Of a DNA stretch of 33,127 nt, positions 17,007 through 25,783 are shown piece by piece; position 1 is the stretch's first letter, and every line of letters starts with the position of its first letter. Origin of the DNA: Anaerolineae bacterium (lineage in GTDB: Bacteria > Chloroflexota > Anaerolineae > B4-G1 > SLSP01); assembly GCA_016926915.1 (NCBI GenBank), contig JAFGNR010000326.1:1-33127 (forward strand), written 5' to 3'. The translations under genes were made by a program, and so were the position numbers. The notes under the pieces are model-generated. The model was given only the letters and a program-made list of their open reading frames with translations, was not told the DNA's origin and ran no database searches.

Positions 17007-18089
17007 ATGAATCGAATAACGGTGCCCATTGGCCCGCAACACCCGCTGCTCAAGGAACCCATGGCTTTCCAGCTAACGGTGGAGGGGGAAAGCGTCATCG
17101 AAAGCACCCTGCGCCTGGGCTACGTGCATCGCGGCATTGAGCGGCTCTGTCAGGAACGCACTTACGTGCAAAATATCCACCTTGTTGAGCGTGTGTGCGG
17201 TATCTGTTCGCATGTCCACACGACGACCTATTGCCAAGGCGTCGAAGCGTTGTTGGGCTTGGAAGTTCCGCTGCGCGGTCTATATCTACGTACCCTGCTC
17301 TGTGAATTGGAACGAATACATAGCCATCTACTCTGGCTCGGCGTGCTGGCGCGTAACATCGGCTTTGACACCATTTTCATGTATGCCTGGCGCGATCGTG
17401 AGATCGTTCTGGACATCATGGAAGATCTCTCAGGCGGGCGGGTCTCCCACGCGGTCAATGTCATTGGCGGTGTCCGCATCGATCTGACAGAAGAACACCG
17501 TGACACGATCCTGTCCCAGCTGGATCTATTGGACAAGCAGGTTGCCCACCTATTGGGCATTGTGGAACACGAGCGATCCTTGAAAGCACGCACCCAGAAT
17601 ATCGGGCATCTATCCTTAGAAGATGTGCGCCGTTACTGCGTCGTGGGGCCGGTAGCACGGGCTTCCGGATTGAACGTAGACCTACGCCGCGACCGACCGC
17701 CGCCCCCCTATGACCGGCTTACTTTCACAGTGCCTGTCCATGAAGATGGAGACGTATGGGCACGCACCTGGGTGCGTATGCGAGAGACAGTCGAAAGCGT
17801 GCGTCTCTGTCGCCAGATCTTGACCCTATTACCCGATGGCCCAGTCGCTGCACGCGCCCGTCGTCGTGTGCCTGCTGGCGAAGTCATCAGCCGCTCCGAG
17901 GCGCCCCGGGGTGAAGTCATCTACTACATCCGTAGCGACGGCAGCGATATACCCGCCCGTGTCAAAATCCGCACCCCCACGCTGACCAGTCTGATCACGC
18001 TGCCCACACAACTTGAAGGAGTCAATATGGCCGATGTCTCCGTGGTGCTTGCCGGCGTCGATCTCTGTATTGCCTGCGCGGACCGATGA
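17007..18089 (+). CDS. Group-4 [NiFe]-hydrogenase large subunit (NuoD-like)
   Basis: Likely start MNRITVPIGPQHPLLKEP at 17007 (GGGAGAAAC upstream). GYVHRGIERL, RVCGICSHVHT (L1 CxxC), CELERIHSHLLWLGVLARNIGFDT, GGRVSHAVNVIGGVR, C-terminal GVDLCIACADR* (L2 CxxC). Confidence 0.92.
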   Translation: MNRITVPIGPQHPLLKEPMAFQLTVEGESVIESTLRLGYVHRGIERLCQERTYVQNIHLVERVCGICSHVHTTTYCQGVEALLGLEVPLRGLYLRTLLCELERIHSHLLWLGVLARNIGFDTIFMYAWRDREIVLDIMEDLSGGRVSHAVNVIGGVRIDLTEEHRDTILSQLDLLDKQVAHLLGIVEHERSLKARTQNIGHLSLEDVRRYCVVGPVARASGLNVDLRRDRPPPPYDRLTFTVPVHEDGDVWARTWVRMRETVESVRLCRQILTLLPDGPVAARARRRVPAGEVISRSEAPRGEVIYYIRSDGSDIPARVKIRTPTLTSLITLPTQLEGVNMADVSVVLAGVDLCIACADR

Positions 18090-18153
18090 GTACTACGAAT
18101 GAATCAAACTGAACACACGCTGACTATGGCAAGCCAAACCATCAGGAGTTCCT

Positions 18154-19074
18154 ATGGCGCTAATTAACCTGTTGTTCTTTCCCGGCTTTACCTTTCTCTT
18201 CATGTGCGCGCTCTTCTTCGAGTGGCTGGACCGGCGCATCATCGCCCGCTTTCAAGAGCGTGTGGGACCACCCTGGTTCCAGCCGCTGGCCGACTTCATC
18301 AAACTGCTGGCTAAGGAGGATATCGTGCCGAGCGGCGCGCACGCCAAAGCGGCGGCCCTACTCCCCATGTTTTCCCTGACCGCTGTACTGACGGCGGGAC
18401 TCTACGTGCCGGTCGGCAACGTAGTCACAGCTTCCTTTGAGGGCGATCTCATCGTCGTGCTGTTCCTGCTCAGTTTACCCGCGTTGGGCTACTTCCTGGC
18501 GGGATGGACTTCGGTAGGCGTTTACAGTCTGATCGGTGGACATCGCTCGCTGTTGCAATATTTCTCCTACGAGGTGCCTTTCCTAATGGCGGTGGCTAGT
18601 CCGGCGATCCTCAGCGGGTCCTGGCGCATCGCGTCTATCGCCGCATACCAATCCCAGACAACGTGGGGAGCGTTGATGCAACCCTTGGGATTCATCCTGG
18701 CTATCATCGGACTCATCGGCAAGCTCAAACGCGATCCCCTGGACATCCCCAAGGCCAAGTCCGAAGTCGTCGCCGGGTCGCTAACTGATTTCAGCGGACG
18801 GAAGATCGCGCTCTGGCACCTCAGCATTTACATCCAAACCGTGGTCGGCATATTTTTGCTGGTCAATCTTTTCCTGGGGGGAAGCAGTCACCAGAGTTTG
18901 TTCGTCGCATTGCCGATCTTCGGATTGAAGGCGCTGGGAATCTTGATCCTTCTTTCCATGATTAGCGTGCTCTATGCCCGGTTACGCATTGATCAGTTGG
19001 CCAACCTCGGCTGGCGTGTGCTGGCCCCGCTAGCGCTCATACAATTACTGGTCACGATCTGGAGTGGAGGATAA
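18154..19074 (+). CDS. NuoH/EchB/MbhM-like membrane subunit
   Basis: EWLDRRIIARFQERVGPPWFQPLADFIKLLAKEDIVPSGA, GHRSLLQYFSYEVPFLMAVASP, KRDPLDIPKAKSEVVAGSLTDFSGRKIALWHL. Confidence 0.92.
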   Translation: MALINLLFFPGFTFLFMCALFFEWLDRRIIARFQERVGPPWFQPLADFIKLLAKEDIVPSGAHAKAAALLPMFSLTAVLTAGLYVPVGNVVTASFEGDLIVVLFLLSLPALGYFLAGWTSVGVYSLIGGHRSLLQYFSYEVPFLMAVASPAILSGSWRIASIAAYQSQTTWGALMQPLGFILAIIGLIGKLKRDPLDIPKAKSEVVAGSLTDFSGRKIALWHLSIYIQTVVGIFLLVNLFLGGSSHQSLFVALPIFGLKALGILILLSMISVLYARLRIDQLANLGWRVLAPLALIQLLVTIWSGG

Positions 19075-19077
19075 CGT

Positions 19078-19458
19078 ATGAGATGCCTTGAATCGATTGC
19101 CTACCTCTTCCCCCGCATTTGGAGGACATTGGCGCGTGGCCCGCAGACGGTAGCCTACCCCCTCAGCCCGATCGATCTGCCCGCAGGCTACCGGGGGCGG
19201 GTACACATCCGCGCGGAGCTATGTCGAGGCTGCGGTCTCTGCGTGCGCGACTGCCCCGCTTTCGGGCTGGAACTGGAACGAGAGGACCGCGAAACCTTTC
19301 GCCTAATCTACCACCCTGATCGCTGCGCCTATTGTGGGCAATGCGAGGAAAGTTGTAACTTCGGAGCAATCTATCTCGACAATGACTTCGTGCACGGCAC
19401 TTTTAATCGCGAAGCATTGATCGAGGTATTGGTGGATCGGAAAAGAACCAACAAATAG
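19078..19458 (+). CDS. NuoI-like 2x[4Fe-4S] ferredoxin-type subunit
   Basis: Two cluster motifs: CRGCGLCVRDCPAFGLEL and CAYCGQCEESCNFGAI; last gene of the operon. Confidence 0.92.
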   Translation: MRCLESIAYLFPRIWRTLARGPQTVAYPLSPIDLPAGYRGRVHIRAELCRGCGLCVRDCPAFGLELEREDRETFRLIYHPDRCAYCGQCEESCNFGAIYLDNDFVHGTFNREALIEVLVDRKRTNK

Positions 19459-19483
19459 CTCGACAACCCAATGATGACGCTAC

Positions 19484-20833
19484 TTAAAGCGTGGCATCTG
19501 GAGCAACGAGGATGACCAAAAGGTCGTTCACGTTGGTGCCGGTGGGGCCGGTCACCAGAAGATCTCCGGTAGCAGTCAGAAAGGGATAGGTATCATTGTC
19601 GTCCAACGAAGCATAGGGATCCAATCCCAGAGAGCGCGCCCGCGAGAGCGTCGCGCCGTCAACAACAGCGCCAGCAGCATCGGTGGGGCCATCGGTGCCG
19701 TCGGTGGCCAGCGCCATAATTGCAACGCCCGCCAGCCCGTCGATGCCCAAGGCAGCCGCGACTGCCAATTCCTGATTACGCCCGCCCCGCCCCCGCCCCC
19801 GCACCGTGACGGTCGTCTCACCGCCCCAGACGAGACAGGCCGGCGGGGATAGGGGATCGCCGTGTACTCGAAGGCTGCGAGCCAGCGCAGCTGCTACCCG
19901 CCCCACTTCCCGCGCCTTTCCCTCGACGAAAGTTGAAAGCAGCAGCGAGGCGTAGCCCAAACGTTCAGCTTCGGCGACGGCGGCGCGCGCCGCCAGCCGG
20001 TTGGACCCGATCACAATGTTGTGTACAGTTCGGAACAGAGGATCGCCGGGTTTGGGAGTCTCCGCAATGGCGCCGGCTACACCGCGCACCAGGCGCAGAC
20101 GCACCGCCGGCGGCGCCTGCTCCACGAGGCTGTATCGTTCCAGGATGGCCCAGGCTTCGGCGAAGGTCGAAGGGTCGGGCGCCGTGGGACCGGACGCAAT
20201 CACATCCAGGAGATCGCCCACCACGTCTGAAAGCACCAGGACAATCATCTGCGCGGGCGCGGATAACGCCGCCAGCTGCCCGCCCTTGATCCCCGACAGG
20301 TGCTTGCGGATGGTGTTGAGTTCGCCAATTGAAGCGCCCGCGCGCAACAGCGCGAGCGTCGCGGCCTGCAGATCATCCAACGAAAGGCCCTCCACAGGAT
20401 AGGGCAAGAGCGCCGAAGCCCCGCCCGAAAGCAAGACAAGAACCAGGTCCTGGGGTGTGGTCGTTTCGAGAAGACGCACTACGGCGGCGGCGCCTTGCAG
20501 GCCGGCGGCGTCAGGCGCCGGATGCCCCGCTTCGAATACCTCCAGGCGCGCCGGTAGGGAATACCCGGCGGTGTGGCCGTATTTGGTGATCACGACGCCA
20601 GACGTCAACGCCGGACCTAGAAGCGCCGCCGCTTCGGCAGCCATAGGGACAGCAGCTTTTCCCGCAGCCACGAGCAGCCGGCGACCTCCGGTAGCAATCG
20701 GCCAGGCCTCGTGGGAAACGCGCAGAACGCCGCTATCGCAACTGAGAACCCGCCGGACAGCCTGACCGGGATCCACCGCCCGCAAAGCCGCGTCACGAAT
20801 CAATGCCAGATCGGCGCGCAGATCCATAGCCAT
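19484..20833 (-). CDS. Glycerate 2-kinase (GckA/TtuD-type, DUF4147)
   Basis: AAGKAAVPMAAEAAALLG, VVITKYGHT, VFEAGHPAPD, VLVLLSGGASALLPYPVEGLSLDDLQAAT, TIRKHLSGIKGGQLA, LSDVVGDLLDVIASGPTAPDPSTFAEA, LVWGGETTVTVRGRGRGGRNQELAVAAAL, ATDGTDGPTDAAGA. Confidence 0.92.
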   Translation of the reverse strand: MAMDLRADLALIRDAALRAVDPGQAVRRVLSCDSGVLRVSHEAWPIATGGRRLLVAAGKAAVPMAAEAAALLGPALTSGVVITKYGHTAGYSLPARLEVFEAGHPAPDAAGLQGAAAVVRLLETTTPQDLVLVLLSGGASALLPYPVEGLSLDDLQAATLALLRAGASIGELNTIRKHLSGIKGGQLAALSAPAQMIVLVLSDVVGDLLDVIASGPTAPDPSTFAEAWAILERYSLVEQAPPAVRLRLVRGVAGAIAETPKPGDPLFRTVHNIVIGSNRLAARAAVAEAERLGYASLLLSTFVEGKAREVGRVAAALARSLRVHGDPLSPPACLVWGGETTVTVRGRGRGGRNQELAVAAALGIDGLAGVAIMALATDGTDGPTDAAGAVVDGATLSRARSLGLDPYASLDDNDTYPFLTATGDLLVTGPTGTNVNDLLVILVAPDATL

Positions 20834-20835
20834 CT

Positions 20836-22134
20836 CTAATTTCGCAAGACCGTGAGGGCGTGGGCCGCGGCCTGCTCCGGCGTGACGGCCTCTCCCTCAA
20901 AGAGCAGCTGGAGACCGGACTGCATCGCGCGCCGCACCGCCAGATCGATGGCAGGCGACGGCGCAGGAACCGCCCGCGAAAGCAAGGTGTCGAGGAAGGC
21001 GATCTCGTCCGGCGTCAGAGGCCACAGGGCAAGCGCCTCCCGTTGTGAGGGTAAAAGAGAGGTGTCCTTGGCCAACCCGGAAACACGTCCGGGATCGATC
21101 AGCCATTGAGCCAATACCAGCGCCGCTTCCCGTCGCAACGGCTCCTGGGCAACGACCACCAAGGCCCACGACCGGCCCAGGGAGAACACCGAACCATCCG
21201 CCGTGGGGATGAACGCCGGGCGTCCGACCCGTTCTGCCGCCGTCCAGTATTCGCCGGCCGGCGCTACGGTCATCGTGGTCTCCGCTCCGCGCCACAATGT
21301 CCAGCAAGATGAAGCATCGGATAACGTTGTCGCAACTTCCGCGTCCAGAAGTCCGGCATCCCGCATCACCGCCAGGAAACGATAGAGGCTTTCCAAATAG
21401 GTACGCTCCAACAGGGGCTTCCCCTCTTCGTCGACGATGGTCCCACCCGATCCCAGGTACGCCGTCAACACCGCATCGGAAGCTAAATCCCCTGAAGCCG
21501 CGAGAGGAAACAGCATGGAATACCCGTTGGTCAGCACACCGGTCCAGGAAATGGGCAAGGTTGTCGTGACGCTGGAAGAATAGACCGTGTGTTCTACTTG
21601 ATTCAGGTAAGGAATGCCATAGCGTTGCGCGTCCACCGTGAGCGCGCTTTCGGTAAACGGCAACCAGGCGGCGGGAAGCGCCTCTGTTTCCGTCATCACC
21701 AGGGGCAAAATCACGCCACTTCTGGCCGCAGCCTGCACATCCACTTCACGCATGATGACCAAATCCGGCAAAACTGTTGGCGCGGCCTTCGCTGCCGTTG
21801 TCAGCAAATCCAGAATACCGCCGGCGCCCTCGGTCTTCTTGATCAGAGTCTGCACCTGGATTTCACGGTTATCGCGCGCAAAACTGTTGATCTGGGTAGC
21901 AAGCGACCGGGCGTTGCTCTCCCCACTGTAGGGATCGAGGAAGTCAGGGATCCAGAAGGTGATCGTCGTCAACCCCTCTTCCGGGATCGGGGTAGAGGTA
22001 GGAGCAGGTGCAAGCGTAGGCGCCGGCGATGGCATCTCCGTCTGGGGACGTTCGACTACTGGTGTACCGGTTGTGCAGCCGGCGAACAGTACCATACAGA
22101 ATACCCCCAAGGCAAGAAAGCACTGTATCTTCAT
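20836..22134 (-). CDS. Extracellular solute-binding lipoprotein (ABC sugar-type)
   Basis: Lipobox signal MKIQCFLALGVFCMVLFAGCTTG; TTITFWIPDFLDPYSG..., DLVIMREVDVQAAARSGVILPL, IPYLNQVEHTVYSS. Confidence 0.75.
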   Translation of the reverse strand: MKIQCFLALGVFCMVLFAGCTTGTPVVERPQTEMPSPAPTLAPAPTSTPIPEEGLTTITFWIPDFLDPYSGESNARSLATQINSFARDNREIQVQTLIKKTEGAGGILDLLTTAAKAAPTVLPDLVIMREVDVQAAARSGVILPLVMTETEALPAAWLPFTESALTVDAQRYGIPYLNQVEHTVYSSSVTTTLPISWTGVLTNGYSMLFPLAASGDLASDAVLTAYLGSGGTIVDEEGKPLLERTYLESLYRFLAVMRDAGLLDAEVATTLSDASSCWTLWRGAETTMTVAPAGEYWTAAERVGRPAFIPTADGSVFSLGRSWALVVVAQEPLRREAALVLAQWLIDPGRVSGLAKDTSLLPSQREALALWPLTPDEIAFLDTLLSRAVPAPSPAIDLAVRRAMQSGLQLLFEGEAVTPEQAAAHALTVLRN

Positions 22135-22173
22135 GGGTCTCCTTCTTCAATTTCTCTCCAATCCGGCCGGCGT

Positions 22174-23433
22174 TCATTCAATGGCGCCGGTCAGCGCAGA
22201 TTGAACGTAATGGTAAATGGGACGCTCGCGGAAGTCGGGCGTCACAAACGAAAAGTAATCCTGGTAATTGTGGAGTTTGCGGGGGGTTCGAAACACCCAC
22301 ATTGCGACGGTGGGACACCAAGGCCAGTTTTCCTGAGCCCACGCGTAAGCATCAAGTGTATACGTAATCCGCGTAACCGGCTGTACCGCCCACGTCCAGC
22401 GGGGGTGATCATTCCAACCGGCTTCCGTGATATAGAGCGCTTTTTCCTCGTCGCCGTGGGCGCACATGATCTCGCGCAACAACTCGACACGCCGGAAATT
22501 AACGTGGTCTGGAGCCGGAGCCGCGTCCGGCGGAAACGCAAACCCGTAGGCATGGACGGCTAAGGCATCTAGATAGGCCGAGGCGCCGTGCGCATACATG
22601 CGCTCCAGGTAGACGAGATCATTGAGACCAGCAGCGCTGCCTTCCGGCATCAAGGTAGGCGCCAACGCGCCGCCCAACACAACGATATCGGGATTGACCT
22701 CGTGAGCCGCCTGGTAAGCCACGCGCAGGAGCGCCACGTATCCCTCCGGATCAACCGGACGAAAGCCCCACTCGGAAGTTAGATTTGGTTCATTCCAGAT
22801 AACGATATGGCGTACACTGTCACGGTACCGCGCAGCAAAGGCGCCCACGTAACGCGCAAAGTCGGCATAATGCGCTTCATCAAGATAGGTGAACGTCGTC
22901 TCCAGATCGTCGGGGTTGGGCCGCGCCCATGCAGGCGTCATTCCCAAACGCGCGATCACCGTCAATCCCTGGTTTTGAGCGTGCGCGATGATCAAGTCGC
23001 TCTGATTCCAATCGAAGCGTCCGGGGGTATTTTCGACATAAGCCCAGGGGAAATATTCCACAATCCACGCTGCTCCCATCTCACGTGCCATAGCCAACGT
23101 CCGCTGTATCTTCCAGGCTTCGACCTCATCGATCAGGCGAGTATGGACAGCGGCCTTTGGATTGCTAGTAAGCACCTGTTGAGGATTACCCAACGTCACC
23201 AAGACGCCAGGGGGATGCAGCACAAAACCGAGCAAGAGCAGCAAGGCGACCAGGGCCAGATATGGCGCCCATTCGCGATAGAGAACTGCCAGGCGCGCAC
23301 CCGACAGACGATGACGTTCCTTAGTTGCGCTCACGCAGGCATTATACTCGAGCCCTCGAGAAAGCCACAATGCACACAAGGTCACACCTGTGGTAGATTC
23401 GCCGTTCATGATTTCCTTGCGTTCCTGTCCCAT
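22174..23433 (-). CDS. Membrane-anchored glycoside-hydrolase (GH-A clan, cellulase/GH39-like)
   Basis: N-terminal TM (LALVALLLLLGFVLHP), WNQSDLIIAHAQNQGLTVIARLGMTPAWARP, HIVIWNEPNLTSEWG (acid/base Glu), ALYITEAGWNDHP (nucleophile Glu). Exact start uncertain; an internal start is possible. Confidence 0.8.
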   Translation of the reverse strand: MGQERKEIMNGESTTGVTLCALWLSRGLEYNACVSATKERHRLSGARLAVLYREWAPYLALVALLLLLGFVLHPPGVLVTLGNPQQVLTSNPKAAVHTRLIDEVEAWKIQRTLAMAREMGAAWIVEYFPWAYVENTPGRFDWNQSDLIIAHAQNQGLTVIARLGMTPAWARPNPDDLETTFTYLDEAHYADFARYVGAFAARYRDSVRHIVIWNEPNLTSEWGFRPVDPEGYVALLRVAYQAAHEVNPDIVVLGGALAPTLMPEGSAAGLNDLVYLERMYAHGASAYLDALAVHAYGFAFPPDAAPAPDHVNFRRVELLREIMCAHGDEEKALYITEAGWNDHPRWTWAVQPVTRITYTLDAYAWAQENWPWCPTVAMWVFRTPRKLHNYQDYFSFVTPDFRERPIYHYVQSALTGAIE

Positions 23434-23481
23434 GACCTATTTCCCATTGCGGCTTCTGGGTCTGGGTAGTACAATAGTCCT

Positions 23482-24144
23482 ATGGTGTGTGGATCAACCG
23501 TAACAAGTGACGCAAAGACTTTCATCAAGCAACTTAAACATGGCTTCCTTTCACCGCTACCTGGACGAACCGCCCAAATTCAAATGGCGCCGGTTCCGCG
23601 CCAGCTTGATCCTCCCCCTGGTGAAGCGCTGCGGGAATCTGCCGTTTTGATCCCCCTGTTTCTTCGGCAGGGAGAGATTACGGTCTTGCTCATCGAGCGC
23701 CAGCAGCACCTTTCCTATCATGCCGGGGAAATCGGCTTTCCCGGAGGCGGCCGGGAACCGCAGGATGCAACCCTCATCGAGACAGCCTTGCGCGAAGCTC
23801 AGGAAGAGATTGGCATTGCCAGTGCAGGCATCGAAATCCTGGGAGAACTGACCCCCCTCTATATCCCCCCTAGCCGGCACTTCGTTCATCCCTACGTGGG
23901 ATGGCTGAACGGCACCGCCCAAGTGCGCGGCAATCCCGGTGAAGTAAACGCCATTCTCGAGGTGCCTTTGTGCGCCCTGGTGCAGCCGGATGCCATGCGG
24001 CGGCAAACATGGATTCGCAACGGGCGCACCCTGATGGTTCCATTCTTTGAATATCAACAGCACCAGATCTGGGGAGCTACCGCCATGATCTTGAGCGAGA
24101 TGCTGGCTTTGATCCGGCAAAGTTCCAAGGATAGTCTTTCATGA
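23482..24144 (+). CDS. NudL-like Nudix hydrolase (CoA pyrophosphatase family)
   Basis: TVLLIERQQHLSYHAGEIGFPGGGREPQDATLIETALREAQEEIGI: UPF0035/NudL signature plus Nudix REAQEEIG; start codon uncertain. Confidence 0.85.
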   Translation: MVCGSTVTSDAKTFIKQLKHGFLSPLPGRTAQIQMAPVPRQLDPPPGEALRESAVLIPLFLRQGEITVLLIERQQHLSYHAGEIGFPGGGREPQDATLIETALREAQEEIGIASAGIEILGELTPLYIPPSRHFVHPYVGWLNGTAQVRGNPGEVNAILEVPLCALVQPDAMRRQTWIRNGRTLMVPFFEYQQHQIWGATAMILSEMLALIRQSSKDSLS

Positions 24145-25655
24145 TATCGATCCCGGCCCCACATACCGCGCTGAAGAACTTCGATAGCTTCTGGCAGGCG
24201 CTACAATCGTTGCTGGCGCTGCCTCCAGAATCCCCACCCGCGCCGCATATCCCGGAACCGGGCGATTCCTCCCTGGAGCAGCCCTTACAACTCTCCCTGC
24301 AACAGTTACTCGGAGAGACCAAAATCACCTACGCACCGGAAGACCGGCGCAAGTATGGGGAAGGCATGGGGTACGACGGCTTTCTGAATCTGATCAATCA
24401 GGGGCTTTTTCCGTCCGCCGTTGTGTACCCCGAATCCGAACAAGAGATCGCGCTGTTGATGCTGTGGGCCGGGCAGCGGGAAATCCAGCTATTGCCGTGG
24501 GGCGGCGGCGGCGCTCCCTACCGCGCTAAGTCCACACCCCAGGGGGCATTTCTGGCCGTGGACCTGCAACGCATGAACCGGATTCTCGATCTCGACACAG
24601 AACAGCGGCGTATTCGGCTGCAGGCTGGCGTGCGTTGGCAAGACCTGCACAGCCAGTTGACCGCCTGGACAACCGGACAGGTCTTCCCTTTCGATGAAGC
24701 CACGGTAGGCGGGAGCCTGGCGACCAGCAGTATCGGCACACAAAGCCTGGGCTATGGCACGTTGATCGAAAACACCCCCTTCATCAAGGCGGTTTGCCCT
24801 ACCGGGCCCCTGGAATTGATGCAACCGGCAGCTTTCAGCAGTGATTTGAGAGGTATGATGTTGGGGAGCCAGGGAGCCTGGGGCTTCATTACCGAGGTAT
24901 CCTTGCGGATTTTCCCACAGCCCCAGGAAAAGGGTCTGATCCTCGCCAGTTTTATGTCCCGTAACGAGGCACTGGAAAAATTGCGGACACTCCTCAGGTC
25001 CGGCGTTCCGCTGAGCGCCGCGCGCATCGTGGATGCAGAAGACCTGTTACTCTTCAATGCCTCCCCACCCCCAAGTCTAGGGAGACTGCTGCGTTCCCTG
25101 CGGGGCAATACCCCGGCCTGGGCCGCACATCTGATTCTAGAAATCCATGGCAGCCGCGAAGCCTACACCACTACGCGCCAATACGTCGACGAATGGTCGA
25201 AAAACAGCGAGGGGCAGATCGCGCTGGGACCCCGGACGGTCCCCTTCCCCCTTCAAAACTGGTCGCAACGCTTCGCCCTCATTCGCCCCTTGTGGGAGCA
25301 GGGCGTTCTGGGACATCTTATCACGGCAGTGGTTCCGTGGCACCAGACGAACGGCTTCCTCAAAGATTGGGAAGAGGCCCTGCGCAGCGTCCTGCTGGCA
25401 ACAGGCGGCGTTCCGGGCGTGCTACTCACCACTGTGTATGCCTCGCCCCAACACGCTCTGATCTACACACTATTGTTCGGACGTCAGGCCTCAGGGGATC
25501 CGCCGGCTCTGCAGGAACAGCTGGACGACATCCAGGCCGTCGCACTGGAAACCAAGCGCCGCTGGGGCATGAACACCGAACAGCCGCAACTGATCCAGCA
25601 CACGCTACAATGCGTCGCCGAGGTACTGGACCCTCTGGAAGTCATTCTACGTTAA
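24141..25655 (+). CDS. FAD-linked oxidase (FAD_binding_4, GlcD/ADHAPS-like)
   Basis: ATGA overlap with the upstream Nudix gene. SAVVYPESEQEIALLMLWAGQREIQLLPWGGGGAPYRAKSTPQGAFLAVDLQRMNRILDLDTEQRRIRLQAGVRWQDL...GGSLATSSIGTQSLGYGTLIE...LRGMMLGSQGAWGFITEVSLRI. Confidence 0.85.
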   Translation: MISIPAPHTALKNFDSFWQALQSLLALPPESPPAPHIPEPGDSSLEQPLQLSLQQLLGETKITYAPEDRRKYGEGMGYDGFLNLINQGLFPSAVVYPESEQEIALLMLWAGQREIQLLPWGGGGAPYRAKSTPQGAFLAVDLQRMNRILDLDTEQRRIRLQAGVRWQDLHSQLTAWTTGQVFPFDEATVGGSLATSSIGTQSLGYGTLIENTPFIKAVCPTGPLELMQPAAFSSDLRGMMLGSQGAWGFITEVSLRIFPQPQEKGLILASFMSRNEALEKLRTLLRSGVPLSAARIVDAEDLLLFNASPPPSLGRLLRSLRGNTPAWAAHLILEIHGSREAYTTTRQYVDEWSKNSEGQIALGPRTVPFPLQNWSQRFALIRPLWEQGVLGHLITAVVPWHQTNGFLKDWEEALRSVLLATGGVPGVLLTTVYASPQHALIYTLLFGRQASGDPPALQEQLDDIQAVALETKRRWGMNTEQPQLIQHTLQCVAEVLDPLEVILR

Positions 25656-25683
25656 GACCGACCGCCCTTCACGCGTGAATCAA

Positions 25684-25710
25684 AAACGGGCGCATTTCGT
25701 GCACCCGTTT
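25684..25710. terminator. Stem-loop between convergent genes (probable terminator)
   Basis: AAACGGGCGCA-TTTCG-TGCACCCGTTT, 11-bp stem with one mismatch and flanking A/T runs; lies between 24141..25655(+) and rimO(-). Confidence 0.65.
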
Positions 25711-25783
25711 CATTTCACAAGCCGCATCAGGCCACGTCGTGCGCCCTGATTTTCGCGGCGTCAGAATCCATACTGGCAGCCAC

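Noticed and set aside
10393-19458. Interpretation as an ordinary NADH:quinone complex I lacking NuoEFG
   Set aside because: The NuoD-like subunit retains RVCGICSHVH and DLCIACADR, i.e. both NiFe-site CxxC motifs that respiratory complex I has lost; MbhD/MbhE-like genes also present.
25668-25679. TTCACGCGTGAA palindrome considered as a second parS-like site
   Set aside because: Lacks the GTTTCACGTGAAAC core; adjacent to a convergent terminator, so more likely part of that structure or chance.
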